A stretch of DNA of 64,000 bases from Ailanthus altissimus. Taxonomy: Eukaryota > Streptophyta > Magnoliopsida > Sapindales > Simaroubaceae. This document shows, in pieces, positions 12,904-23,647 of this stretch (positions are counted from its first letter, which is position 1; the number at the start of each line of letters is the position of its first letter). The stretch lies in NCBI GenBank assembly GCA_946807835.1, contig OX327704.1, positions 7,130,001-7,194,000 on the forward strand, read 5' to 3'. A model generated the notes under the pieces. That model was not told the origin of the DNA, did no database searches, and saw nothing but the letters and a program-made list of their open reading frames with translations. A program made the translations under genes and the position numbers.

Positions 12904-12915
12904 GCTCTGATACTA
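12904..12915 (-). promoter_or_regulatory. Primer-binding site of C1 (initiator tRNA-Met)
   Basis: The minus strand reads TAGTATCAGAGC, one base from the plant initiator-Met site TGGTATCAGAGC, two bases from the 5' LTR. Confidence 0.8.
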
Positions 12916-12917
12916 AT

Positions 12918-15166
12918 TGTTGAGTGTTGATTTATTTAGGGTGCTTGCATGTGGTATATATGTTTATCATCAAAATATACACATCTCAAAATATACATAA
13001 ATATGCACAACGGAAGCATAAAAATTTACAGTAAAAATAATTATTACATATTAATCGAATTAATAACCAAATTGAGAATTAACCCTTGAAACCTTTGGAT
13101 CAAATGCAAACTTTGCAATCCTAGTAATAAACAAGGGTGAGATTGATTATTTAGAATGGCAGCATTTTAATCCAGCAAATTGTTTAACAAATTAAACTTA
13201 AGTTTTTTATTTGCCTTCGATTAACACTTACTCAAATAAGCAAATACTTATTTTTGCTTAATTGGTTGAAGCTTAATGAAAAAGATGATTATTTTTAAAT
13301 TCAATAATTGAATTCAAAATAAGAAAACACTTTTCAATTTCTTTGTTTTTTTTTTATCGACCAAAACAGTTAGCCAAATATTAAACTTAACATATGAAAT
13401 TTTTTTTCATTATGCAAATATATACAAATAAACTTAATTTTATTTTAATTTCACTTAATTTGAATTTAAATTTAACTTAACCTAATCATAGTTAATATTT
13501 AACCCTAGTTAGATTAGTTTAACTTAACCCTTAACTTAAATAAATATTTAAATAATCTAATCCTAGTTAACTAACTTAATTATGATTAAGTTAACCATTA
13601 CTTAACCATTAAGTAAGGTTAACTTTAATTTAACCATATGGTTAACTTTTAACCTTAGTTAAGTTAAATTATTTATTTAACTATTAAATAAATAAATATT
13701 TATTTTAATTATTTAACAATTAAATAATCATTAAGTGAAATTACTTTTATGTTCTTGCTAGGTTACAAAATTAATTTAAAGTGGATTCCACCATTTAGCC
13801 ATATACTTTAGTTAACTTAACCATAATAAATTGCTGGATTTTATTGTATTGAACTATTCAATACGATACGCTGCCCAAGTGCACAAAGAGTACATTTCAT
13901 ATTAGAACTTCTTAGGTACAAGCCCGATTCGTCAAATTGAACTATTCCATAAGTCCGTGATCGATGCCCTACACATACTTCACGAATATTATAATTTAGC
14001 GTGTTAGACCATACATATTGAGGTTACTATAAATTTGTATAATCCTTTAGTCGTTATACCTTGGATGGGTAGGATATAGATCATCACCGTCAAATCCCCA
14101 TAAACTCATCCGTGAACTTATCTTTAGATTTGTATCTTATTGAACAATATACGTAAACACTTTTACTATATTGTTCAACCCTGTGGAAAACTCTTTTTTC
14201 TGAGTTCATTGCTTATGGCCATAAAACTTTATAAGATACAATCTCAGAGCATCGGGTATACAACCCACCTATGTGAGCTGATGGATCCCATATCTACGCA
14301 CACTGAACTCCATGTGCATCGAACCATACTTAGCAACACGTAGCGGTTAAACCATGAAAGGTCTGTGGTATACGTAGAACTAAAGTATGGTGGATCACCT
14401 ATAAGTCTACCGTGGAGCTCAGGTCATAGGACCACGAACAATACTTAACTTAAAATGACCTTCCTTTGACAAATTCATAAGATATCTATTGGGGTCCTTG
14501 TGAGTCTGTTCAGTATCCAGTCTTGACTGAATACCTACATGTTTGTACGAGCTTCCATTAAGCTCATGATCAGCTAAGAACAATCATTTATAACAATCAT
14601 TTATACAATATAGATATAGACATACACTGACCTATATAATAATGATTCACTAATAGACTCACATTGGTGAACATAGATCAGGAACACTATGTTTAAGAAC
14701 ATATTTATATAATGACATTTCCTAGCATTTATTGTCACTATTTGTAACAATTTCATTATAAGTAGACTCTCAGGTCTTTGTCCCAATATAGACAAGGTTT
14801 TAACTCTTTAAAACTCACTGACTCTTGTAACTTACTAACGCTTAGTAGTGCTAACTCTTAGCATTACTAACTCTTAACCCTAGTTTAAACTCCTTTAAAC
14901 CAGATCTGAACACCTTCAGATCATAAGGACCATTTAATAAAGGTTATTGGTGATTTAATAAAATATTCATTCTATAAATATTATCGAATATTCATTGCTA
15001 ACTCTTAACTATAGTTTAAACTCCTTTAAACCAGATCTGAACTCCTTCAGATCATAAGTACCATTGAATAAAGGTTATTGGTGATTTAATAAAATATTCA
15101 TTCTATAAATATTATAAAGTAAATATTCATATATACAAGGATGGCACGTAAGCACAAATCCTAACA
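12918..15166 (-). repeat. 5' LTR of C1 (right copy)
   Basis: A 2249-bp LTR from tgttgag to cctaaca. It contains a tandem duplication of about 131 bp (14862-14992 and 14993 to about 15120, each with tttaaaccagatctgaa) that is absent from the left LTR. The apparent frames at 14140-14343 and 14601-14795 are not genes. Confidence 0.85.
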
Positions 15167-15171
15167 TATAT

Positions 15172-15400
15172 AAACTATTAGAGGAAATAGCATCCAACAG
15201 TTGCCAATGGCTAGCAGAAAGACAAGCCCTATAAAATATCACAAGCATACATGTTGATAGGGCATTCATCTCACTAGCTTTACAAATTAATCTGTTGTTT
15301 AAAAAATTAGATATCATAGAGCTAATGTTGTGAAATATAAACTTTTCACTTGTGATTTTTGTAGTAATAACCACTCAAATGGCTAATGTATAGAGACTGG
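15172..15400 (+). pseudogene. G1 gag, second part
   Basis: Continues the G1 gag after C1: KLLEEIASNSCQWLAERQAL, then a decayed stretch, then CDFCSNNHSNG, stop, C, an Athila-type zinc knuckle whose G2 counterpart is CDFCGDNHINGRC (20289-20327). It ends ...IETG at the LTR A insertion site (actgg). Confidence 0.8.
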
Positions 15401-18132
15401 TGATAGGGGCGTAAAAACACTAGTATGATTTGTACCCATCTTTTATTTTCTGCCTTCAATCATAAATTTTTAGCTATTAATTGTGTTTTATGATCATAAA
15501 TAGATGCATTACATAAAATTTGACATATAGGAACAAACGGGAGGCGAATCGGATGTCAAACGAAGAAGTTATGCTCAAAATACGAAAGTAGAGCAGCAGG
15601 TGGTTGGGCGCCGCAGCGCCCAGATCAGCGAGTGAGCGCCGCGGCGCTCAGCACCCAGTACTGTGGCACCCGTGCAGATGTTTAAATACTCTTCTCAACT
15701 CACTTATTTCAGGGATTGAAAGCTCATCACGCTTAAGGTTTCTGATAGCAACAAAAAAAAACTATTTTGAGGTAGTAGAGAGCACAAATATTGACAACAA
15801 GAGTCAAGATCAAGAGAAAGAAGAAGAATTTTTGCATTTTGGAGGAAGAACATCACCATTGCATCAAGGAAAATTTCTTATTCTCTTCAATTTCGTAATT
15901 GTTGATTCTAGTATGTCTAATGATGTTGTTAAATGCTCTAAACTTATGTTTTCAATTATGAACTACGTGTTTTGCTAGGATTACAATGTGAACTCATATG
16001 TAGCTTGGATTGATTATTTTCCCTTATTTGTCATGTTGGTATTGAATTGTTCAATTTGTTCTATGTTTAATACTTCTAATTACATGACAATGTATTAGAT
16101 TGATTTGGGAACCTTAATGAACTTGGAAAAGGGAATTTTATGTTGGCCATGGATAAATTGATATATGATCATTGTGTAAAAGCATGAGTTCCATATGAGA
16201 TAGAAATATACTCATATGGCATATATGACCATTTAAAGAATTTGAACTTAATGAATCTTATTTTAATCTGATTATCTTAGGAATATAGATAATTAATTGA
16301 ATGAAATATACTCACTTGACCATCAGAAGAGGCTTGTGAGGATATTAAAGTTCTTGATTAACATTCATATTAATATTTCTAAGGGGAGTATGATAAGGGC
16401 AAATTTGTCATATATTTTCTCATGTTTTTATTATTGATATTTTATGATTTTATGAGAATAGATGACTATTTATGTGCATTATTGTTATTTATAGGGACTT
16501 GAACGAAATTTAAAGAAAGAACGCAAAATGAGCGAAAACAGGGACTAAAATGTAAAGTTTTCAAAGTATGTGTACATCGCCCCAGCGCCACAAGGATTTT
16601 CGCCCCAGCGTTGAAATAGTGATCGAAATAAGAAAAACGACCTGCTTAAGTCGCGTCTAGCGCCCCAGCGCCAACAAGTCACCGCGCCAGCGGTGAAGCC
16701 GTTTTCATGCAGCGCCCCAGCGCCAAGATCCCACCGCTCCAGCGGTAATAGCTTTTTCACGGGTCGCCCCAGCGACAGATGCATAGCGCGCCAGCGGTAG
16801 TGCGAGTCCTAGTCCGATGAGAATTGAGATTTTCAAGCTCATATCAATCCCTATATAAAGCCACTCGTTCCCAGCCTTCAAGAAGGAAGTCAAGACGACC
16901 CAAGAGCACTAAGAATACAGAGCACGAGTCTTGGAAAGTAATAGGAGCTTAATTGAAGCAACTTTGGAGAGAGATACAAGACGTTCTTCAGCATCAAGAG
17001 TTCCTAGGCAGCGCAATTAAGAGCAATTCGACGTCTATATCGGTTTGCTAATAATTGTATCATGATTTACAATTATTTTTACTACTGTTCTCTTGTAGCC
17101 ATGAGCTAAACTTGTTTTTTAGGGTTAATATTTGAACTCAATATGTGTGCTTAATTGCCATATCTTTTAGTATTTAATAAACTTATTCTTTTATTATTTA
17201 AATTACTTGTGTTTAATGCTTCAATATATCTGGCCAATATATGGTGAATGAGTTGGTAATATTATTGATAAACTCGGAAGAGGAATCATAATATTTAGAC
17301 CTAGGTAATTTGATGCATGATTGTAGAGTAACATTCAATGTTGCATATGCAAGTTTCAACTTAGGATAGGAATATACCTAATTGGCATGTATGATCAATA
17401 AGACCTAATTTTAATGAATCTTAATTTATTACAAGTACCATAGGCATATAGGTATTTGGTAAATTAAGGTATACTTGCATGACCTTGGAAGAGGCTTGTG
17501 AATACAATAGTGTCTTGATCAATAATAAAGACTAAGTGAGTTAAATATTAGAGGATTAATCATTAAAAACATATTGAGGGATAATATTAATCCTAGGTTT
17601 TCTCTACGTTGCTATCTTTAAATCTCATTGCATTGTGTTTTTGCTTTTATATTTCTTACATTCATTCTTAGATTTTTATTTTTCTGAATAATTATTAGGA
17701 AGATATAATTTTAGTAATTGGTTAAAAAGAAAGAATTATCCCTGTGGGTACGACATCCGACTAATTAGTCTCTTTATTACTTGCATACGATAGTGTATAC
17801 TTGCACTTAATTTATGATATAGAAATATCGCATCAGAGTAATTGAATTCAAGTGAAGTATTGAGGGATTATTATAATCCTAGGCATTTGAGTATTTGTGC
17901 TATCATGTTTGTTCTCTTTGCTCAATTTTTATAATTATTCTTTTTGTTTAGTTAGTTTAGATATAAAAATAATTGAATTGCCAATAGCTTGAATAAGAAT
18001 AGGATAACATAATTTTAGTACTTAGCAAGTAGTAATAAAAATTTCTCGTAAGATCGACATTCTACTTATCATATATTACTTGTTACGATAACGTATACTT
18101 GCGTTAGTTTGTGTTATACAAAATAGACATCA
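15401..18132 (+). mobile_element. Solo gypsy LTR A (G2 family), itself carrying S2
   Basis: From TGATAGGGGC to GACATCA, flanked by actgg at 15396-15400 and 18133-18137. Without S2 it is about 1.29 kb and aligns with the G2 LTRs (shared cactagtat near the start, ggaacaaac block, common end). A GC-rich run of cgccgcagcgcc-like words lies at 15608-15680. The open frame at 15604-15978 runs through this promoter region and is not a gene. Confidence 0.88.
16391..17835 (+). mobile_element. Solo gypsy LTR S2
   Basis: A 1445-bp LTR, TGATAAGGG to CGCATCA, with a perfect 5-bp duplication gagta (16386-16390 and 17836-17840). TATA at 16852-16859 (tatataaa). A cluster of cgccccagcgcca and ccagcggt words at 16570-16800 lies immediately upstream of the TATA box. 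Same family as S1 and D. Confidence 0.93.
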
Positions 18133-18137
18133 ACTGG

Positions 18138-18169
18138 GCACTACATGAGAAACTATTTTGAGCAGCAAC
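18138..18169 (+). pseudogene. G1 gag, third part
   Basis: A 32-bp scrap between LTR A and G2 that reads GHYMRNYFEQQ, the segment after the zinc knuckle. It continues at 25963 with HNPNSNYYDPRWIDTSN. Confidence 0.7.
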
Positions 18170-19468
18170 TAATAGGGGTGAACATGCACTAGTATATTTA
18201 GTACTCTAACTTTTGTATTTTGCTCAAAATCATGAATTTTTTGCTATTTTATTTTTTTTCATAAACAAGTGGACGACGAAAAATGTGACGTTTAGGAACA
18301 AACAAGAGGTGAATCGTATGAGAAATGAAGAAGTTGCATTCAAAATATGAGAGCACTTGAACGCAAGTGCACTACGGTGCCCAACCTCAACACCGCAGCA
18401 CTCGTGCGACATATAAATCTCCTCTCTAAAATCTTGTTTCGACTTGGATTCAAAGGCTCTTGACCCTAGGGTTTTTCATACCTATAAAAGCACTCTTTTA
18501 AGGGCTAAAACAAACTTTAAAGAGGCAAAAACATAGAGAAACAATTCAAACACAAAATCAAAGATCAAAGCCAAAAAATCAAGATTCAAGATTAAGATTT
18601 AAGTTTGAAGTCAAGTTTGGGAGAAAAGCAACCCAAAGTGTCTCCTTACTTAGTTTTTCTTCTCTATTTTTATCATTATGTTCTTGATTATGATATCTTT
18701 GGTTGATTGGTTTGATACTCTTAGTTTTATGATGAGCTAAACTTTGTTTATTTAAGGTTAGACTATGTAAACCTAGTATGTAGTTGAATTTTGTTAGTTC
18801 TAAGTTTAAGAAGTTAACACATATAATTGAATCATTCTATCTTATTTTTGTTGTTTTCATGATACTTGATCAATATCTTAAATGTTTAAAGAACCATGAT
18901 GTACTCAATAGATGGATTTATGTGTTTAGCTTAGGATAGTTTGATACATGATCATAGGGTAACAACTATGAGTTTCATGTAGGATAGACATATACCTAGA
19001 TGGCATGTATAGCATGAATTAGACTTGATCTTAATGAATTACATTCTGATTTAATTAGTATAGACATATAGGTGATTATTAGAATGCGTAATATAGTCAC
19101 TGGACCATCGACAAAGGCTTGTGATGAGATTAATGTCTAAGCTAACAATTGGTATTAAGGGATTACCTAAGAGGTTAATAAATCTATTGAAATACTAGGG
19201 GATAAGTCAAAGTCCTAGGTTGTTATCAATTGGTGAATTCATCTCTTTGTTTAATTGCTATTTAATTTTAGTTTATTTGATAGATCTAGGTTAATTAGTT
19301 AACATTCATATTTTGATTTTTCTTGATATAAGATAAAGTATGATTAATTGTTGTATTTGATTGTAAGAAATAGTTAAGTAGTCCTTGTGCGAACGAAATC
19401 TGGACTTAAATCCTATATTACTTGATGCGATAGCGTGCACTTACACTTAGCTAGTATATCACCCATCA
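18170..19468 (+). repeat. 5' LTR of G2 (LTR B)
   Basis: 1299 bp, starting TAATAGGGG (TG changed to TA) and ending CCCATCA. TATA-like tataaaag at 18483. Pairs with LTR C. Confidence 0.88.
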
Positions 19469-19474
19469 AATTTT

Positions 19475-19492
19475 TGGTGCCGTTGCCAAGGA
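19475..19492 (+). promoter_or_regulatory. Primer-binding site of G2
   Basis: TGGTGCCGTTGCCAAGGA, three mismatches from the tRNA-Asp-type site of Athila/Ogre elements, six bases after the LTR. Confidence 0.8.
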
Positions 19493-19606
19493 TTATTCTC
19501 TCTATTCTTAGATCAACACTAATACTAACTACTTGCTTTTAATTCAGATTTTATTTTTGTTTTCTTCTATTTTGTTTTCTTCTTTTTACTTTGATTTTCA
19601 TTTTGT

Positions 19607-20790
19607 TGTACTTTGAAATCAAGTCGAGTACGATTCAAATACTGAAAGAGTTTGTACAATTCAGCGGAGCTTTCAATGATGATTCTAACATGCATATCAT
19701 AAATTTCTTAGAAATTTGTGATACCTTTAAATACAATAGAGTCTCCGACGATGTCATTAGATTGAGACTATTCCATTTTTCTTTAAGAGACAGAATCAAG
19801 AGTTAGTTGATGTCATTGCCATTAGGATCCATATAATCATGGGATAATTTGGAACAAAAGTTTTTAGCTAAGTTCTTTCCACCAGCAAAGACACTAAATA
19901 TGAGGAATGACATCACCTCATTCCGTCAAATTAATTGCGAGTTATTGTATGAGGCATATGAGCGTTTCAAGGATATGTTGAGAAAGTGTTCTTATCATGG
20001 AGTCCTTAAATGGCTATTAGTTCAAACGTTCTACAATAGATTAACCATCTAAGGACCACTGTTGATGCCGCTGTTGAAAGAGCTTTAATGAATAAGTCTA
20101 CAAATGAGACTTATGATCTATTGGAAGAGATTGAGTTAAACAGTTGTTAATTGCCAATAGAGAGGGTTATACCAAGAAAAGTCATCAGTGTGTATAAGAT
20201 TGAAACATTCAATGCATTGGCAGCATAATCAATATATTATCTAAAAAGATTAATGCATTGAATGTTAGTCAAACCTTAGCAAATAACTTGTGACTTTTGT
20301 GGTGATAACCACATAAATGGGCGGTGTTTGGAACAGCAAATTATGTGGGCAATTTTAATAGACAACAAATTAGCCCACATTCCAATTTATATAATTTAGG
20401 ATTGAGAGATCATCCAAAAATTTTTTGGCCTAACAACCAAAAAGAGTCATCTAGATCAATGAATCTTTTAGGATTTTAGCTATTGCAAGAAAAAATAGCA
20501 TTGGAAGACATGCTCATACACTATATAAAGTCTAATTATGCCATCTTACAGAACCATTTGGAAACCTTGAAGAATTTAGAAGTTTAAATAGGACAACTTG
20601 TTGCATCTCTCAACAAAAGACCTCGAGGTACTCTACCAAGTGACACCGAGATAAATTCAAAAGAAAATATAGAGCAACGCCAAGCCATCAACTTGAGAAG
20701 TGGTAAGACATTATGAAAGAACACATCTACACCACCACCATCAAGTATAAAGGAGAAAAAAGTGCAGAAAAATGAAGTATAACCATATAG
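19607..20790 (+). pseudogene. G2 gag
   Basis: The best-preserved gag here. Open stretches at 19591-19806 and 19849-20052 contain RLRLFHFSLRDRIKS, then a stop, SLPLGSI, KFLAKFFPPAKTLNMRNDI, and ELLYEAYERFKDMLRKCSYHG, the standard order of the Athila-type capsid domain. A zinc knuckle CDFCGDNHINGRC lies at 20289-20327. The C-terminal linker PRGTLPSDTE ... INLRSGK follows at about 20613-20710, also typical of this lineage. Stops separate the pieces, so no intact protein is made. Gag would assemble particles and bind element RNA. Confidence 0.88.
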
Positions 20791-21159
20791 ACCACCAATT
20801 CCTTTTCCTTAATAACTCCAGAGGTGCCAACTGAGTGCTGAAATAGAAAATCAACAGTATATCAATCTAGAATCAAGTGAAAAAACTCAAAAAAGTGCAT
20901 AAAATTTAGGAAAAAATAGTGTAGAAACTGGTATTCTAGTGCAGAAAAATTCTAGGGTGTAGAAAAAGTTCAAATACAGCAGAAAATAACAATAATAATA
21001 CGCAAAATTAGCAGTTCACTCCTCCTTCACCATTCCTATAGAGGTTGCAAAATAGAGATTAGATAAGCAATTTTAATCTCTTGATGTTTTTAAGAAATTA
21101 TATATTAATCTCCCTTTTGTAGATACACTTAAACAAATACCTAGTTACATAAAATTCAT

Positions 21160-21720
21160 GAAGAAAAACCTTTCCAAAAAAAGGAGACAAGAGGATTATA
21201 AGACCGTAACATTGATAGAGTGTAGCTCCATTCTTTAGAAGAAGCTACTTCCTAAGCTCAAAGATCCCAGGATATTTATCATATCATGCTTCATTGGCAC
21301 TCACAATCTTGGTAAAGCTCTATGTAATCTAAAAGCAAGTATCAATCTCATGCTCTTCTCCGTCTATAACAAGCTAGGATTAAAAGAAGCAAAACCGATC
21401 AATATCACACTTTAACTTGTTGATCGCTCTTTTGCCTACCTGAAAAAAATTATAGATGACATGCTAGTAAAGGTGGACAAATTCATCTTCCTTGCCGATT
21501 TTATTGTTCTAGATATAGAAGAAGACAAGGAGATCCTTATCATCCTTGGAAGATCCTTCTGAGCCATGTGACATATAGTCATTAATGTTAAAAAAATAAG
21601 AGATGACCATAGGGTACAAGATGACACTGCGACATTCAAATTCTTCAAGAAGATCAAATTTCCATCAAAGAGTAAAAACTATGATAGCATTAATGTGATG
21701 CACCTAAAATGCCAATGAGC
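21160..21720 (+). pseudogene. G2 aspartic protease remnant
   Basis: Reads KLKDPRIFIISCFIGTHNLG ... CNLKASINLM ... FIVLDIEEDKEILIILGRSF, the Athila-type retropepsin order. The active-site motif, normally DLGAS, is NLKAS here (21326-21340), so the catalytic aspartate is lost, and a stop falls inside. After about 21720 there is no RT; the sequence passes straight to the 3' non-coding part. Confidence 0.82.
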
Positions 21721-23647
21721 TCTAAGACATGGAGATGTTAATCTTTAAATTAAAAAAAATGTGTTAAAAGCATAGAAAGAGAAGAAAGAGAAAGAAAGAG
21801 TAGCATTGCGATGAGAGGATTAAAGAAAATGGCACATGAGAAATACTTCACTGGTCTAAAATTCAAGTCTTTCCAAAAAAGCATGAGGAGAATAAAATGA
21901 AGGTTGCTGCTCAAGATCTGAATAAAAAGATGTGGAACCAAACGAGAGGAAGCCCGCCAAGCTCACATACAAGGATGCTTTCACCGTTAACTTTAATCCT
22001 CTATAAAAGTAGAAAGAACCTTGCTAACTCGACAACGTTAAATCAAGCGCTTCTTAAAAGGCAACCCAAGTACGTTTATTTTTATTTTTATTTATATTTA
22101 GTTTTCATTTTTATTTCTTTTCTTTTCTTTTCTTTGTCAGAATAAAACAACAAGATAAGAATTCAAAGACACAATACAAGCATTTGCAAGCGTTAGAAGT
22201 AAAAGAACACTACAATCCCATTGATAGAATACAACACTGCAATGTTTCAACATCATCGACCAAGTTTTTTTTTTTACTTTTAAGTTTACTTCTTGACATT
22301 GAGTACAATGTCTAATTTAAGTTTGGGTGGTAGGAAACACACTTTCTTGTGTTTATTTTACTGCATGATTTGATTGATTGTCTTATGTGGGTAAATTATT
22401 TTTTAGTTGTTAGTTTTAGTTGAGATAATAATTATTAATCCATGATATAAAATAGAATATTTGCTACATTTATTTATAGGAAACAATAAATGCTTGAGAT
22501 ACTTCTTTATATCATAATTCTTGAATAGATTTCAATCTTAATTTTGATCACTTATTTTTTAGCACATTAAGATAACCATGTATTAGCACATTGAGATACT
22601 TCTTCATGTTTAAGTAGTACACCACAGTCTCAAAGATCAATACTCTAGAACTTACTTGATTACTACTTAAGGAGAAATTTTAGGAAACACATAATTAGGA
22701 AAATGACATTAGGCCATATTTGAATCGATTGAGCCTTTCTAGCCTACCTTAAAGCATATTTATCCATAGTTAATCCATTTGAGCCTAATACCTATTTTTC
22801 TATTTAACCACATTACAAGCCTTAAGACTTTAAATTTATTTATCCTAAAATCTACCGGTAGCACCATAAATCTTGAGTTTACTTAGAAATATTCTTAAAA
22901 GGAAAAAAGGTTGTGGTTGTGTGAAAAGGGTACTGAAGTGGAGAGAATTAAATCTTGAAGGTGCATATCAATCTAAGTTTGGGGGTACATATAAAAAAAG
23001 AAAAAGATTTAAATGCATAAATACCCTCAACTTAAGAAAAAAAGAAGAAATTCTTCGCAAAAGAGTGATTAAAAGAAATATAAGAATATCATAAGTTTAG
23101 GGGAGGAGATAAATCAAGGAGAAAGGATCGAGAAGTTTAAGTAAGTCTAAGTGTTCATAGTGTGATTTTAAGCTTTATATTTATATCCCACTTTCACCCT
23201 AGCCTTACGTTAAAGTTAAATAAAGTCATAAATAGATCTTTAAACATGTGTATTTCTATATTAGTATAGAGTAGTATGAAAAGCAAGTTTATAGTAGTGT
23301 TATTATTAAAAGATGCCGAGACATCATTTTTTTGTACTTTCTTAAGTATTGAGAAAATCTATGTTCTATTTGACTATTTACTTGATTATTACACACACAC
23401 ACACAAGTGATCAATTATAGGGGTTAATAAAGGACTTGATGAATGGTATGAGGGTTGTTGAAAGTTGTTTATCGATTTTAGAAGAGCCTTGTGTTATTTT
23501 TCGCAGCGTTTGAGATAATAATAATGATTATCTAATCAACAGGAGCTTGTTTTTAGATTTTAGGTTTTATTTAGAGTCAGGAATATGTTGTGGTTGTTTG
23601 TCTTTGTTTTGCTCGAGGAATAGCAAAGTCTTAAGTTTAAGAGTATT
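21721..23647 (+). other. G2 3' internal non-coding region
   Basis: Contains the Athila-type end motif gcgcttcttaaaaggcaac at about 22049-22067, followed by long A/T-rich non-coding sequence, purine-rich gtttgggtggtagg-type tracts near 22320, and an (AC)n run at 23391-23405. The LTR starts at 23648 after ttaagtttaagagtattt. No gene is seen; the frame at 22873-23094 is chance. Confidence 0.6.

Larger units (their letters stand above)
5575..15166 (-). mobile_element. Ty1/copia element C1 inserted in the G1 gag
   Basis: Ends are tgttgag... and ...cctaaca. The flanks are catat (5570-5574) and tatat (15167-15171), a 5-bp duplication with one C-to-T change. The coding parts run right to left: gag, zinc knuckle, pre-integrase, integrase, damaged RT, RNase H. 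The LTRs are long: 1.7 kb plus a nested solo LTR on the left, and 2.25 kb on the right. The RT core is deleted, so the element is not autonomous. Confidence 0.9.

Noticed and set aside
15604..15978. 124-codon open frame on the plus strand
   Set aside because: It lies wholly inside LTR A across the GC-rich promoter part, has no homology and is not conserved in LTRs B and C.
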